Shown here one piece after another: positions 25,912 through 33,897 of a DNA stretch of 39,906 bases (position 1 is its first letter; the number at the start of each line of letters is the position of its first letter). The DNA is from Candidatus Poribacteria bacterium (GTDB lineage Bacteria > Abyssobacteria > SURF-5). Where the stretch lies: the NCBI GenBank assembly GCA_016215705.1, contig JACRIR010000121.1, positions 1 to 39,906 of the forward strand, given 5' to 3'. The notes below the pieces were generated by a model. That model ran no database searches. It saw only the letters and a program-made list of their open reading frames with translations, and was not told the origin of the DNA. The position numbers were made by a program, and so were the translations under genes.

Positions 25912-25941
25912 ATTATAGCATGAGGGCGCATTTTTCTGCAA
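25912..25941 (-). promoter_or_regulatory. Extended -10 promoter for rpmE
   Basis: On the minus strand TTGCAG (25941-25936), an 18-bp spacer ending in TGC, and a perfect TATAAT (25917-25912). The TGC directly before the -10 makes it an extended -10 promoter. The leader is about 45 nt. Confidence 0.7.
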
Positions 25942-25993
25942 CTTGCGGCTCCCGTTCATCATCCCCCATTCCTCGTCGGTTCCGTTTCGCCTT

Positions 25994-26821
25994 TCACTCC
26001 TGCTGAATCTTCTCGCAGAAATAGTTGACGATAAGCTCGGTGGCGCGCCGACCCAATTCGGCATCGACAATGATTTTTCGGCGGCGCTTGAAATCCTCGA
26101 GCGCGGCGACGAGCCCCTCGATCTGTCTGAGTGGATCGTACTCGGGGCCGCCAAACTCGATGTAGCCGCCGAGACCGGCAATAGCAGGCCAGCGCCTAAG
26201 CGCCTCGAGTGGGTCTCTTGCGGCGACTTCATTCAGGACGTTAAGCTTGCCGAAGTCGAAATGGCCTAAGTGCGCGATGAGCGAGTACTCGAGAATATAG
26301 GCGTGTTCGCCGCCTTTCGCGACAATATCGTACACCGTGTCGAGGGCTTCGAATTCAGGATAGATGAGGGCCTCTGACACGCCAGCCGACAGACACTGCA
26401 CCGGAAGACCGAGAGATTTGCTCAAGTCTCCGTCTCGCTCCGGTAGTTCACGGTTGCCGCCGTGCCCTATGATGATCGCCGCCTTGGAGGGAACGAAGCT
26501 CATACGCTCGATATGCCATTTCACAAAATCCCTGAGTCTTGCATAGAACTCATCGAAAGGCATGTAAATGGGACACCAATTGAGAGCAACCGCGCCTGTG
26601 GTGTCGGTTGTGTAGGGAATGTGCGCGACATAAGAGGCCCCGATCTGCCGTGTGATCAAGTGACACCAATCCTGCGCCAGAAGCGTGTCGGTGTGCGGCG
26701 GCATCGGAAACCCGTGCGCCTCGAAGTCGTTGGCGACGCTGAACAGAGCCACCCGGCGCATCTCGGGATCATAGGGCCCATAGCTTTCCAGTTCGTTCGT
26801 CTGAATCTTCAGATCAACCAT
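25994..26821 (-). CDS. Creatininase-family amidohydrolase
   Basis: A 275-residue member of the creatininase fold, which includes creatininase and formamidase-type enzymes for riboflavin/F420 and mycofactocin maturation. ANDFEAHGFPMPPHTDTLLA supplies metal ligands (E, H and D), AAIIIGHGGNRELP corresponds to the conserved NGHGGN block, and KGGEHAYILEYSLI to the GGHAGE block. The N-terminal motif deviates from the usual G-S-x-E-x-H (here N-D-F-E-A-H), so the substrate may differ. It is a single gene with its own promoter at 26930-26958. Confidence 0.82.
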   Translation of the reverse strand: MVDLKIQTNELESYGPYDPEMRRVALFSVANDFEAHGFPMPPHTDTLLAQDWCHLITRQIGASYVAHIPYTTDTTGAVALNWCPIYMPFDEFYARLRDFVKWHIERMSFVPSKAAIIIGHGGNRELPERDGDLSKSLGLPVQCLSAGVSEALIYPEFEALDTVYDIVAKGGEHAYILEYSLIAHLGHFDFGKLNVLNEVAARDPLEALRRWPAIAGLGGYIEFGGPEYDPLRQIEGLVAALEDFKRRRKIIVDAELGRRATELIVNYFCEKIQQE

Positions 26822-26929
26822 ACTCTCCTCGCTTTCTCAATCCGGGCGCCGCAAGGGAATTCGGAGACCGTCCCATAATCGGCAAACCAGGGTGGGGTTC
26901 CGTAGCGGGACAGTCTCTTTGTGGGCCTT

Positions 26930-26958
26930 ATTCTATCCCTTCTTATCTGCCGGGTCAA
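26930..26958 (-). promoter_or_regulatory. Sigma-70 type promoter for the creatininase-family gene
   Basis: On the minus strand TTGACC (26958-26953) and TAGAAT (26935-26930) with an exact 17-bp spacer. The leader would be about 100 nt. In the forward direction a weaker TATGAT at 27051-27056, preceded by TGC, may serve the TerB-like gene. Nothing else is seen in 26822-27130. Confidence 0.65.
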
Positions 26959-27130
26959 ACGCGAGCGCGAGGGATGCGCAACATGAGTTGAGCTCACACC
27001 TGTGTGTACGTCCCTGCCCCCTCTGGTTCTGTTTTAGGCCCCCGGTGTGCTATGATTAAAGAGATGTCTGTACAGTCGGCGTCTTTGCGGACGTTATCTT
27101 CTTATTTTGTGGGAAGGGGAGAGAATCGCG

Positions 27131-27589
27131 TTGATAAGAAAGATATTGGAACTGGTTGCCGGCGTCGGACCCGCTCGCTCGGCGGACAACGAAAAGAGTC
27201 TGACAGATCGAGTGCAGGTAGCTACATGCGTGTTATTGCTCGAGATCGCCCATTCCGACGACCGCTTCACCGAGGCGGAGCGGAGCAAGGTTCTTGAGAT
27301 ATTGAAGAAACGCTTTCAATTGGCTGATGACCAGGTAGCCGAGCTCCTTGATCTCGGTCAGGTTGAGCGGAAGCAGAGCTCCGACCTGTGGCGGTTCACA
27401 AACATGATCGATAACAATTATTCCCGCGAAGAGAAGGAACGTGTTGTCGAATGTCTGTGGAAGGTTGTTTACGCCGATGGGCGGCTCGACGTGCACGAGG
27501 ATCACCTGATCCACAGGCTCTCGAAGTTGCTGAATCTCTCGCACCGGCAGCTTATCGACGCGAAAAAGAGGGTTATGGGATGGGACTAG
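27131..27589 (+). CDS. TerB-like domain protein
   Basis: A 152-residue all-helical TerB-like protein. Two similar acidic helix turns are visible, EIAHSDDRFTEAERSKVLEI and VYADGRLDVHEDHLIHRLSK, the second being the typical A-D-G-x-x-D-x-x-E signature of the TerB family. TerB-like domains bind metals and occur in tellurite-resistance and co-chaperone proteins. TTG 27131 is preferred over TTG 27107 because GGGGAGAG lies 8 bp upstream. No ter operon genes are adjacent, so resistance is not implied. Confidence 0.78.
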   Translation: MIRKILELVAGVGPARSADNEKSLTDRVQVATCVLLLEIAHSDDRFTEAERSKVLEILKKRFQLADDQVAELLDLGQVERKQSSDLWRFTNMIDNNYSREEKERVVECLWKVVYADGRLDVHEDHLIHRLSKLLNLSHRQLIDAKKRVMGWD

Positions 27590-27695
27590 CGGCGTTCTTG
27601 AAATGCGTTGGAGGATATGATATATTGGTTTTTTGGGATGGAGGCGCGGCGCCAACAGAAGAGAGGGTCGGAAAAGTCCGGCCTGAGGGGCCTCC

Positions 27696-28751
27696 GTGAC
27701 CAGAAGGATCGGCATCACAAGCACGATTCCCGTTGAGGTCGTCCTTGCGGCGGGCGACGTCGCGGTAGACCTCAACAATGTTTTCATCGCTGATCCGGAC
27801 CCTGCGCGCTTGATTCGCTACGCCGAAGAAGCTGGTTATCCGCGCAACATCTGCGGATGGATCAAGGGATTATTCGGGGTTGTGATGAAGACGCGATGCG
27901 TCGACGCGGTCATCGCATTGACGCAGGGTGATTGCAGCAACACGCTGGCGCTCGTTGAAACCTTGATGATAAACGATGTGCCGGTGATTCCGTTCGAGTA
28001 TCCGTTCGGGCGAGATCGAGACTTGCTGCGCCTTCAGATCGAGAAGCTTGCGCATGTTTTGGGCACGGATATGGCAGCGGCGCAGGAATGGGCGCAGCAG
28101 CTCCGCCCTGTGAGGAGCAATCTCGTCGCAATCGATTCGCTCACGTGGCGGGACGGGCTTGTGAGCGGGCATGAAAACCACAGGTTTCTCGTGGCAGCCA
28201 GCGATTTCGGCTCGGATATCGAAGTTTTCGGGCGTAAACTCGATGAGTTCCTGGACGCGGCGCGCATGAGGGCGCCTCTTGCAGGCGACGTCAGGCTCGG
28301 ATACATCGGCGTGCCGCCGATATGGAGCGATTTGTACGAGTTTCTGGAGACACAGGGCGCGCGCGTTGTTTTCAATGAGATGCAGCGCCAGTTCTCGATG
28401 CCTTTTGAATGTGACGACATCGTCGAGCAATACAGGACGTACACGTATCCGTACGGTGTCTTCGCTCGCCTCGAGGATATAGGCGCCGCCGTTTCCGAGC
28501 GCTCGCTCGACGGGATTGTGCACTACACGCAGAGTTTTTGTTTTCGGCAGATAGAGGATATGATTTTCAGAAGGAAGCTGGCTGTCCCTATCCTCACGCT
28601 CGAGGGTGACCAGCCTGCCGCGCTCGACGGCCGCGCGAAGCTTCGCATCAGCGCGTTCATCGAGATGCTGCGAAAAAAGAAAAGCAGTTTCCCTCAGGGT
28701 TGCGGCGTCCGGGAAGGACGCCACTCGATTGATTTCGGAAAGGACTCATAA
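27696..28751 (+). CDS. 2-hydroxyacyl-CoA dehydratase-like (HgdB/HgdA family) iron-sulfur protein
   Basis: A 351-residue relative of the 2-hydroxyacyl-CoA dehydratase and benzoyl-CoA reductase subunits that carry a [4Fe-4S] cluster. The three expected Cys ligands stand at C53 (RNICGWIKG), C80 (TQGDCSNTLALVETL) and C282 (TQSFCFRQIEDMIF), and ILTLEGDQPA matches the family's late substrate-pocket strand. The usual partners, a second homologous subunit and a BadF/HgdC-type ATPase activator, are not adjacent. It may be one of the solitary family members of unknown reaction. GTG 27696 is the start; the stop is two bases before the next gene, so the two are co-transcribed. Confidence 0.78.
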   Translation: MTRRIGITSTIPVEVVLAAGDVAVDLNNVFIADPDPARLIRYAEEAGYPRNICGWIKGLFGVVMKTRCVDAVIALTQGDCSNTLALVETLMINDVPVIPFEYPFGRDRDLLRLQIEKLAHVLGTDMAAAQEWAQQLRPVRSNLVAIDSLTWRDGLVSGHENHRFLVAASDFGSDIEVFGRKLDEFLDAARMRAPLAGDVRLGYIGVPPIWSDLYEFLETQGARVVFNEMQRQFSMPFECDDIVEQYRTYTYPYGVFARLEDIGAAVSERSLDGIVHYTQSFCFRQIEDMIFRRKLAVPILTLEGDQPAALDGRAKLRISAFIEMLRKKKSSFPQGCGVREGRHSIDFGKDS

Positions 28752-28753
28752 AA

Positions 28754-29833
28754 GTGTCATCGCGCAAAGTGGCGGCATTCTTTATCCTGGTAATCGGATT
28801 GTGGCTGGTTGGTTGCGGCGGCCCCATGGACCGCATGATATTGAAGGAAGCAAAGAACAACCTTAAAGCGGGTAACACCCAAGGAGCGATCAACAACGTT
28901 CAGGAAGTGTTGCGATTGAGCCCGAACAACTTCATGGCGAAGCGTCTCCTGAAAAAAATAAAGGCCCAGCTTCTCAAAGAGGCAAAAAAGAGCATCGAGG
29001 CCGGGAACTACAAGGAGGCTGTCGATAAACTCGACGCGCTGCAGAAACTCGATCCTCAGAACGAGGAAGCCACGGCCATGTATGCTGACGCCAAGAAGCA
29101 GATATTGCTCGGTGACGCAAAGGGGGCTCTCGCGAAGGATAATCCCATGGCAGCCTTGAATATGCTCAATGAGGCGCTTCGGCTGGACCCGAAATTTCAG
29201 GAGGCCAAGACCCTTCAGTCCGAGGCAAGCAAGAAAGCCGAGGCAAAGATCGCAAATCTCGTAACGACCGCGAACGAACTCGTCGAGCAGAAGGAGTTCG
29301 AGAAACTGAGGGCGCTCGCCCAGGATATCCTGACGATAGACCCACAAAACACGCAGGCCGCCGACTTGCTCCGTGAGGCGCAGGCACAGATACTTTCCCG
29401 CGACAAAGAACAGAACCTCTCAAATGCAAACAAGTTCTTTGAAGAGGGCATATATGAGTCCGCCCTTTCAATGGCCGAGGAAGTCCTTAAGATCGATCCG
29501 AACAATGATGAAGCTAAGAAATTGGTCGAAAGGTCCAAGGCTGAGATATCCAAACCCCAGCTCCGGCTTACGGGCCTCACCAAGATAAAGGGTATGCAAT
29601 TCGCCAACATAACAATACCTTCCACCGGCGAGAAGTTCAAGGTCAAGCAGGGTGAAACATTCGGCGACTTCAAGGTTTCGGCCATTGACATGGACCTCAA
29701 GGCCGTAGTCGTTACATACGTGAAGACCGGCAGCCAGCAAACCATAACAACGACACCGGAAGAACTTGAGGAGCCCGCTCCCGCGCCGCCGGAAGGCGCA
29801 GCCGCACCGGGCGGTACAGCCGCGGCAAAATGA
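28754..29833 (+). CDS. TPR lipoprotein with a PilP/GspC-like C-terminal region
   Basis: A 359-residue lipoprotein: signal peptide with lipobox WLVGC (Cys21), then about six TPR-like helix pairs (LKAGNTQGAINNVQEVL, IEAGNYKEAVDKLDALQKLD, FEEGIYESALSMAEEVLKID). A small beta domain follows at about 275-335 (LTGLTKIKGMQFANITIP, VKQGETFGDFKVSAIDMD, AVVVTYV), and the tail is Pro/Ala-rich. The beta domain recalls the periplasmic homology region of GspC and PilP, which contacts the secretin. GTG 28754 follows the previous stop directly. Its closeness to the pseudopilin genes supports a link with secretion or pilus assembly, but that is inference. Confidence 0.8.
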   Translation: MSSRKVAAFFILVIGLWLVGCGGPMDRMILKEAKNNLKAGNTQGAINNVQEVLRLSPNNFMAKRLLKKIKAQLLKEAKKSIEAGNYKEAVDKLDALQKLDPQNEEATAMYADAKKQILLGDAKGALAKDNPMAALNMLNEALRLDPKFQEAKTLQSEASKKAEAKIANLVTTANELVEQKEFEKLRALAQDILTIDPQNTQAADLLREAQAQILSRDKEQNLSNANKFFEEGIYESALSMAEEVLKIDPNNDEAKKLVERSKAEISKPQLRLTGLTKIKGMQFANITIPSTGEKFKVKQGETFGDFKVSAIDMDLKAVVVTYVKTGSQQTITTTPEELEEPAPAPPEGAAAPGGTAAAK

Positions 29834-29858
29834 CGAAGCCGTCTTCTCTTGTCCGCAG

Positions 29859-30026
29859 ATTACGCGGATGGGATTCGCAGGAATCGGCATGTCTTTCGCG
29901 CTTTCTTGAGTTCCATTCGTCCCCCGTCTTGACCCTTTAGTCTCCACGTGCCTTAGACTCTTTGCGCCTTTGCGGTTTGCTTCTTCATTCCCGACCCAAA
30001 ATCCGGAATTCGGAATCCAAAATCGC
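29859..30026. repeat. Dispersed-repeat cluster between lipoprotein and activator genes
   Basis: Three repeat types stand side by side: a CGCAGATTACGCGGAT unit (about 29861-29876), CTTTGCGCCTTTGCGGTTTGC in part (29960-29980), the inverse of the ACCGCAAAGG type, and an AATCCAAAATC unit (about 29996-30026). All recur between the pseudopilin genes downstream. There is no gene in 29834-30087. Confidence 0.6.
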
Positions 30027-30035
30027 TTGACTCTC

Positions 30036-30064
30036 TTGACTTTGTGGCGTTGTTGCTATAGTAT
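30036..30064 (+). promoter_or_regulatory. Sigma-70 type promoter for the sigma-54 activator gene
   Basis: TTGACT at 30036-30041 and TAGTAT at 30059-30064 with 17 bp between them (the overlapping TATAGT gives 15). The leader would be about 20 nt. Confidence 0.5.
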
Positions 30065-30087
30065 TGTGCTAATGCACGAGGCAAATT

Positions 30088-31605
30088 GTGAATGTCCATC
30101 CGAGAAAGAAAATGGGCTTGCCAACCCAGTCTGAACGCTACCGAAAACTCATAGAAATCAGCAAGATTGTCAATTCCACCCTAGAAATCGATAGTCTCCT
30201 CGACCTCGTAATCGAAACCATCCTGTCCGCTTTCGAGGCGGAGGGCTGCTCGCTCGTGCTAAGACAGCCCGGCACAGACGAACTTTATTTCCGCAGCACT
30301 GCCGGTCCGGCCAAGGAAAAAATCAAGAAATTCAGGCTTAAACTCGGGGAAGGCGTGGCGGGGAAAGTCGCCCTTGACGGCAAACCGCTGCTCATAGCCG
30401 ACGCTCGTTCGGACGGGCGCGTGCGGCACGACATCTCGAATGACGTCGGGGTGCCGGCCCGAAGCATTGTGTGCACACCCCTCTCGGTCGATGGTAAACT
30501 GGTCGGTTCAATCGAGGTCATAAACCCCAGGAGCAGGGCTGGCTTCGATGGGGATGATCTGGAATTCCTGTGTGCGGTGAGCGATTCGATAGCGCTGGCT
30601 GTCCGGAACGCGAGGCTCTTCACGCAGGTGATCTCCGAGAAAGAAACGCTTAGCCGGCTGCTAAAGCTCCAACCGACCATTGTCGGCAACAGCGAAACGA
30701 TGAAGAACATATTTTCGCTCGTGAACCGCATCGTGAAGACGGACGTTACCGTGCTTATCACCGGCGAGACCGGCACGGGCAAGAACCTGCTCGCGCGGTT
30801 CATTCATGAAACCAGTCATCGGCAGCACCAGTTGTTCGTCGAGGTCAATTGCGCCGCCATTCCCGACACTCTCATAGAATCGGAACTGTTCGGGCATGAG
30901 AAAGGCGCCTTCACGGGGGCCAGCTACCTGCGCAAGGGGAAGTTCGAGCTTGCAGATAACGGCACTCTTTGCCTCGACGAAATCGGCGACCTCACTCCCC
31001 GGGCTCAGGCCAAGCTGTTGCGTGCAATCGAGGAGCAGCGCTTCGAGAGAATCGGGAGCAACACCACTCTCACTACCGACGTGCGGATTCTGGTCACAAC
31101 CAATCGCGACCTCTCTCAGTGCGTTAGAGAAGGCCAATTCCGCGACGATCTCTACTATCGGCTCAATCAGATTCAGTTGCATTTGCCGCCGCTGAGGACC
31201 AGGCGCGAAGATATCATGCAGCTCATCGAACATTACCTCGATAAGTACAACCAGGAATTCGAGAAGAGCGTTAAAGCCATCTCGACGCCGGCCAAGAATT
31301 TTCTTCTGGATTACGATTGGCCGGGTAACGTTCGCGAGCTTAAGAACATGATTAAACGAGCTGTCCTCTTATGTGACGATGATGAGATAAAATGCGAGCA
31401 TTTGCCTTTGCTCACTCGACCGGGAAGGGAAAAGGAAACCGTTGCCGGACCGGAGAAATTTCCGAGTCTCGATGAGCTTGAGAAATTGCATATAATATCA
31501 GCGTTGCAGCGCGCGGAGGGCATGAAAAAGAAGGCGGCGGAGTTATTGGGCATTTCACGCTCCACACTTGACAGGAAAATAGAAGTCCATAAAATCGCCC
31601 TATGA
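30088..31605 (+). CDS. Sigma-54-dependent transcriptional activator (GAF-AAA+-Fis)
   Basis: A 505-residue bacterial enhancer-binding protein. The N-terminal GAF domain (about 18-180; LIEISKIVNSTLEIDSLLDL, KLGEGVAGKVALDGKPLLI) would sense a small molecule. A short helix then leads into the AAA+ domain: Walker A GETGTGKN (from about 226), an intact GAFTGA loop (273-278) for contacting sigma-54, Walker B GTLCLDEIGDL, and DWPGNVRELKN. The C-terminal Fis-type helix-turn-helix is KKAAELLGISRSTLDRKIEV. With no receiver domain it is not directly controlled by a histidine kinase. GTG 30088 has GAGG at 6 bp. The consensus sigma-54 promoter 330 bp downstream of its stop is the obvious target. Confidence 0.95.
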   Translation: MNVHPRKKMGLPTQSERYRKLIEISKIVNSTLEIDSLLDLVIETILSAFEAEGCSLVLRQPGTDELYFRSTAGPAKEKIKKFRLKLGEGVAGKVALDGKPLLIADARSDGRVRHDISNDVGVPARSIVCTPLSVDGKLVGSIEVINPRSRAGFDGDDLEFLCAVSDSIALAVRNARLFTQVISEKETLSRLLKLQPTIVGNSETMKNIFSLVNRIVKTDVTVLITGETGTGKNLLARFIHETSHRQHQLFVEVNCAAIPDTLIESELFGHEKGAFTGASYLRKGKFELADNGTLCLDEIGDLTPRAQAKLLRAIEEQRFERIGSNTTLTTDVRILVTTNRDLSQCVREGQFRDDLYYRLNQIQLHLPPLRTRREDIMQLIEHYLDKYNQEFEKSVKAISTPAKNFLLDYDWPGNVRELKNMIKRAVLLCDDDEIKCEHLPLLTRPGREKETVAGPEKFPSLDELEKLHIISALQRAEGMKKKAAELLGISRSTLDRKIEVHKIAL

Positions 31606-31636
31606 GAATGGCCCTCAGCAGCAAGATGTCTGAGCG

Positions 31637-31680
31637 CTCCCCAAGGCCGAACCCCGGCCTTTGTGGGAGTGTTTTCTTTT
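31637..31680 (+). terminator. Rho-independent terminator after the activator gene
   Basis: CTCCC and AAGGCCG pair with CGGCCTT and GGGAG in a long hairpin (31637-31669) around a short A/C-rich loop. TTTTCTTTT (31672-31680) follows. This isolates the activator gene from the pseudopilin operon. Confidence 0.75.
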
Positions 31681-31699
31681 GACCAGGAGAGACCTCTTC

Positions 31700-31728
31700 A
31701 CCGCAAATGCGCAAGGTGCGCAAGGAGG
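31700..31728 (+). repeat. ACCGCAAATGCGCAAGG-type dispersed repeat
   Basis: ACCGCAAATGCGCAAGG followed by TGCGCAAGGAGG. Relatives stand at 29960-29980 (inverse orientation) and 33690-33709. Confidence 0.5.
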
Positions 31729-31760
31729 CCTCACTTTTCGTAATTATCACGAAAGACAAT

Positions 31761-31876
31761 GGTTATAACCAGAACAGTACAAGAAACTCCTCAGAATAGT
31801 ACATGAATTCCCGGAGGATGCGAGAAATCGAAAGAATCAACTCTCTCATAAAGGTTTTGATAGAAGTATAACTTCT
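31761..31876 (+). promoter_or_regulatory. Putative enhancer (upstream activating) sites of the sigma-54 promoter
   Basis: CAGAACAGTACAAGAA (31770-31785) and CAGAATAGTACATGAA (31792-31807) match at 14 of 16 positions. They are exactly 22 bp apart, two helical turns. A perfect palindrome GGTTATAACC (31761-31770) abuts them, and AGAAGT-ATA-ACTTCT stands at 31862-31876. They lie about 60-170 bp upstream of the sigma-54 promoter, where enhancer-binding proteins usually bind. Confidence 0.5.
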
Positions 31877-31931
31877 TCTATGACAAATAGTTACAACCTC
31901 AAATTCCGTTGTTTGATTCAAGGTTTCATTG

Positions 31932-31947
31932 TGGCACACTATTTGCT
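31932..31947 (+). promoter_or_regulatory. Sigma-54 (-24/-12) promoter of the pseudopilin operon
   Basis: TGGCACACTATTTGCT: the GG (31933-31934) and GC (31945-31946) are separated by exactly 10 bp, and TGGCAC and TTGCT match the consensus. Transcription would start near 31958, about 430 nt before the first pseudopilin ATG. No better candidate serves the operon. The gene-free span 31606-32387 contains otherwise only repeats and the terminator. Confidence 0.8.
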
Positions 31948-32197
31948 CGGAGAGATAGTTGGTAAATGAAACTTTAGATGTCTCTGCCAGGTTTCCGAAC
32001 TGGTTGCGGCGACGGCGCGGCAGACATAAGCTGGTTCATAACAAGGAGATGTAAGGGACACAGAGAGCAGCGAACTTCTGTATGCTCATCCACTATTGGC
32101 GCCGTTCTGGTTGGTGGTGTGGGGGAATGATTTTGCTGACAATTCCCCAAAAGGGATAATTTTGTCTCAAAAGAGATTGAAAAGAAGAGGCTTTGGA

Positions 32198-32247
32198 ACC
32201 ACGGAGGGCACGGGGAGCCGTCGCGTTCTCCATGCTTTCCGTGGTTG
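32198..32247. repeat. Solo inverted-repeat element (AACCACGGA arms)
   Basis: AACCACGGA (32198-32206) is perfectly inverted as TCCGTGGTT (32239-32247) around a 32-nt loop. The arms carry the same ACCACGGA core as the repeats that flank the second GxxExxY gene. Confidence 0.55.
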
Positions 32248-32271
32248 ACAAAGGTTTCCGGTTTCTTGAAA

Positions 32272-32355
32272 TTCGTGTAATTAGTGTAATTCGTGTTCCA
32301 AAGAGAAGTCTTTATTCGTGTAATTTGGTTGTTGATTCGTGACATTCGTGTTCCG
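32272..32355 (-). repeat. ATTCGTG-type dispersed repeat array in the operon leader
   Basis: ATTCGTG occurs at 32272, about 32290, 32314, 32335 and 32345, linked by TAATT, ACATT and TTCC, within about 85 bp just upstream of the first pseudopilin's ribosome site. It is the same type, in the same orientation, as the right flank of the first GxxExxY gene. Confidence 0.65.
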
Positions 32356-32387
32356 AGATTTGAGGTTTCTTGAAAGGAGAGTCTAAG

Positions 32388-33638
32388 ATGCCGCGCGTGC
32401 TCGGGGATAAGCGTGGGTTCACCCTAACTGAACTTCTGGTGGTGGTCGCAATCATAGTCCTTTTAGTATCGATAGTTGTCCCGAACATAGCGGGCCGCCT
32501 GACCACGGCGCGCATGCACTCGGTCGAGGATCAGATTGCCGAGATTGAGGCCGCTCTTGCGGCATATCATGCCGACTTCGGGACGTATCCGGGCGACGTG
32601 TGGCCCACGGAGGACAAGAATAACGATGGTGTGTTGACGAATGAGGACGTCGATGATGACGATGTTCTGGACGCGACCGAAGACCTCAACAACAATGGCG
32701 CGCTGGACAACGAAGATATCGGCGTTGACGTGGACAGAGATGGCATTTCCGACTACGCCTGCAGCAGCACCGGCGGGCATGCGCACAACGGTCGGCTTGA
32801 CCACGGCGACGGCGTCATAAACATTCTCGACCTCGAGTGGGCTCTGAAAACCACCGCGAAAAACGGCCCTTATATGGAAGATATCCCCCTTGATGCGTGG
32901 GATAATAAATACGTCTATTATGCCCCGATGGACAGACCGCAGGGAACAGCGGCAGACCAGGATTTCCTTTGGATAAATCCGTCCGAAGTCGGCGACCTCA
33001 TTACCACGGAGGACGCAAACGGTAATGGCCGCCTGGACACCGGAGAGGATACGGGAATTGCCGACTACGATGTCAATACCGCCCTGAATCCTAACGTTCG
33101 CACCAACGCCACGAGCTTCCTCGATATGAGTGCCGGCGCCGGTAACGGAGTGCTTGACCGCGGCGATGATGACAATGGGAATGGAACTATCGAGAGGTAT
33201 AACATAACGACTGCCTCGCCGGTAGTGCTTGAGTACGGCAACAAGGACGTTTCGCCTGACGGCCTCGCTCGGAATGCCGGCTACTACGTTTACTCGGTCG
33301 GCAGAAACAGGAAAGACGAGACGGCCATCGGCTATGAAGATATCAACAGGAACGATCAACTCGATGGATCAATCACGACCGACAGCGGCGCATTTGATGA
33401 AGACAGCATCAGCAATGACGACACGCTTGACACCGGCTACGAGGACACCGGACTCGACGGAATTCCCGGCACCAAGGATAACGGCGAGGATGACGGCAAA
33501 CTCACAATAGGCACTGACTCGCCACCGGTCTCGTCTGAGGACTTTGACGGCGATAATGAACTTGATATCGGCGGCGACGACATGAATAGCTGGAACAAGA
33601 AGCAGCCGTGGCGCGAACACAAGAGCTATGGAGGATAA
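32388..33638 (+). CDS. GspG-like major pseudopilin, enlarged with Ca-binding-like loops
   Basis: A 416-residue prepilin-like protein; GspG is normally about 140-150 residues. The leader MPRVLGDKR ends at RG|FTLTELLVVVAI, with Glu5 present. The helix and NIAGRLTTARMHSVEDQIAE followed by ALAAYHADFGTYPGD are typical GspG. The rest is spread out by acidic 12-residue loops of EF-hand or dockerin pattern (DxNxDGxLxxxD): DKNNDGVLTNED (from about 76), DLNNNGALDNED (about 99), DANGNGRLDTGE (about 209), DINRNDQLDG (about 318). ATG 32388 has AAAGGAG 7 bp upstream. It is the first gene after the sigma-54 promoter and should be cleaved by a prepilin peptidase and act in a secretion pseudopilus. Confidence 0.88.
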   Translation: MPRVLGDKRGFTLTELLVVVAIIVLLVSIVVPNIAGRLTTARMHSVEDQIAEIEAALAAYHADFGTYPGDVWPTEDKNNDGVLTNEDVDDDDVLDATEDLNNNGALDNEDIGVDVDRDGISDYACSSTGGHAHNGRLDHGDGVINILDLEWALKTTAKNGPYMEDIPLDAWDNKYVYYAPMDRPQGTAADQDFLWINPSEVGDLITTEDANGNGRLDTGEDTGIADYDVNTALNPNVRTNATSFLDMSAGAGNGVLDRGDDDNGNGTIERYNITTASPVVLEYGNKDVSPDGLARNAGYYVYSVGRNRKDETAIGYEDINRNDQLDGSITTDSGAFDEDSISNDDTLDTGYEDTGLDGIPGTKDNGEDDGKLTIGTDSPPVSSEDFDGDNELDIGGDDMNSWNKKQPWREHKSYGG

Positions 33639-33642
33639 TTCC

Positions 33643-33733
33643 GATTTTGGATTGCGGATTGCGGATCTTGGATTGAGAAGAAGAGACAAACCGCAGGAAC
33701 GCAAAGGAGAATAGACCACAAAGGTCACGGATT
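33643..33733 (+). repeat. Mixed dispersed repeats after the first pseudopilin
   Basis: A GGATTG/TTGGATTG array (33643-33680), ACCGCAGGAACGCAAAGGAG (33690-33709) and GGTCACGGATTTGGG (about 33723-33737), separated by purine-rich stretches. The 33639-34159 gap holds only repeats and a hairpin. Confidence 0.5.
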
Positions 33734-33761
33734 TGGGAAAAGAAAGAGAAAAGGATCGGGG

Positions 33762-33830
33762 AGCCACAGAGGTCACTGAGAAGAAATAGCAGAATCGGTA
33801 TTCTATGTGCGCTCCGTGCTCTTTGTGGCT
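33762..33830. repeat. Solo inverted-repeat element (AGCCACA arms)
   Basis: The 19-nt arm at 33762-33780 (AGCCACAGAGGTCACTGAG) is inverted at 33812-33830 with 15 of 19 matches, around a 31-nt loop. Confidence 0.55.
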
Positions 33831-33842
33831 AGCGGATTGAGG

Positions 33843-33875
33843 AATCCAAAATCTAAAATCTAAAATCCAAAATCC
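33843..33875 (+). repeat. Seven-base tandem repeat (AATCCAA-like)
   Basis: Units AATCCAA / AATCTAA repeat with a 7-base period about 4.7 times. The same unit forms the leader codons of the last pseudopilin (36913-36944). Confidence 0.7.
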
Positions 33876-33897
33876 CAAGAGCCCTTTCCCCGGGTAA

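Noticed and set aside
30045-30057. TGGCGTTGTTGCT as a sigma-54 promoter before the activator gene
   Set aside because: GG and GC are 7 bp apart, not 10; the overlapping TTGACT-17-TAGTAT explains the site better.
31974-32345. 123-residue minus-strand frame upstream of the first pseudopilin
   Set aside because: It runs across the AACCACGGA inverted repeat and the ATTCGTG array, has no family features, and its composition follows the repeats.
32463-33359. 298-residue minus-strand Val/Ile-rich frame
   Set aside because: It is the reverse reading of Asp/Asn/Gly-rich loops (GAC and GAT become GTC and ATC) in the GspG-like gene.
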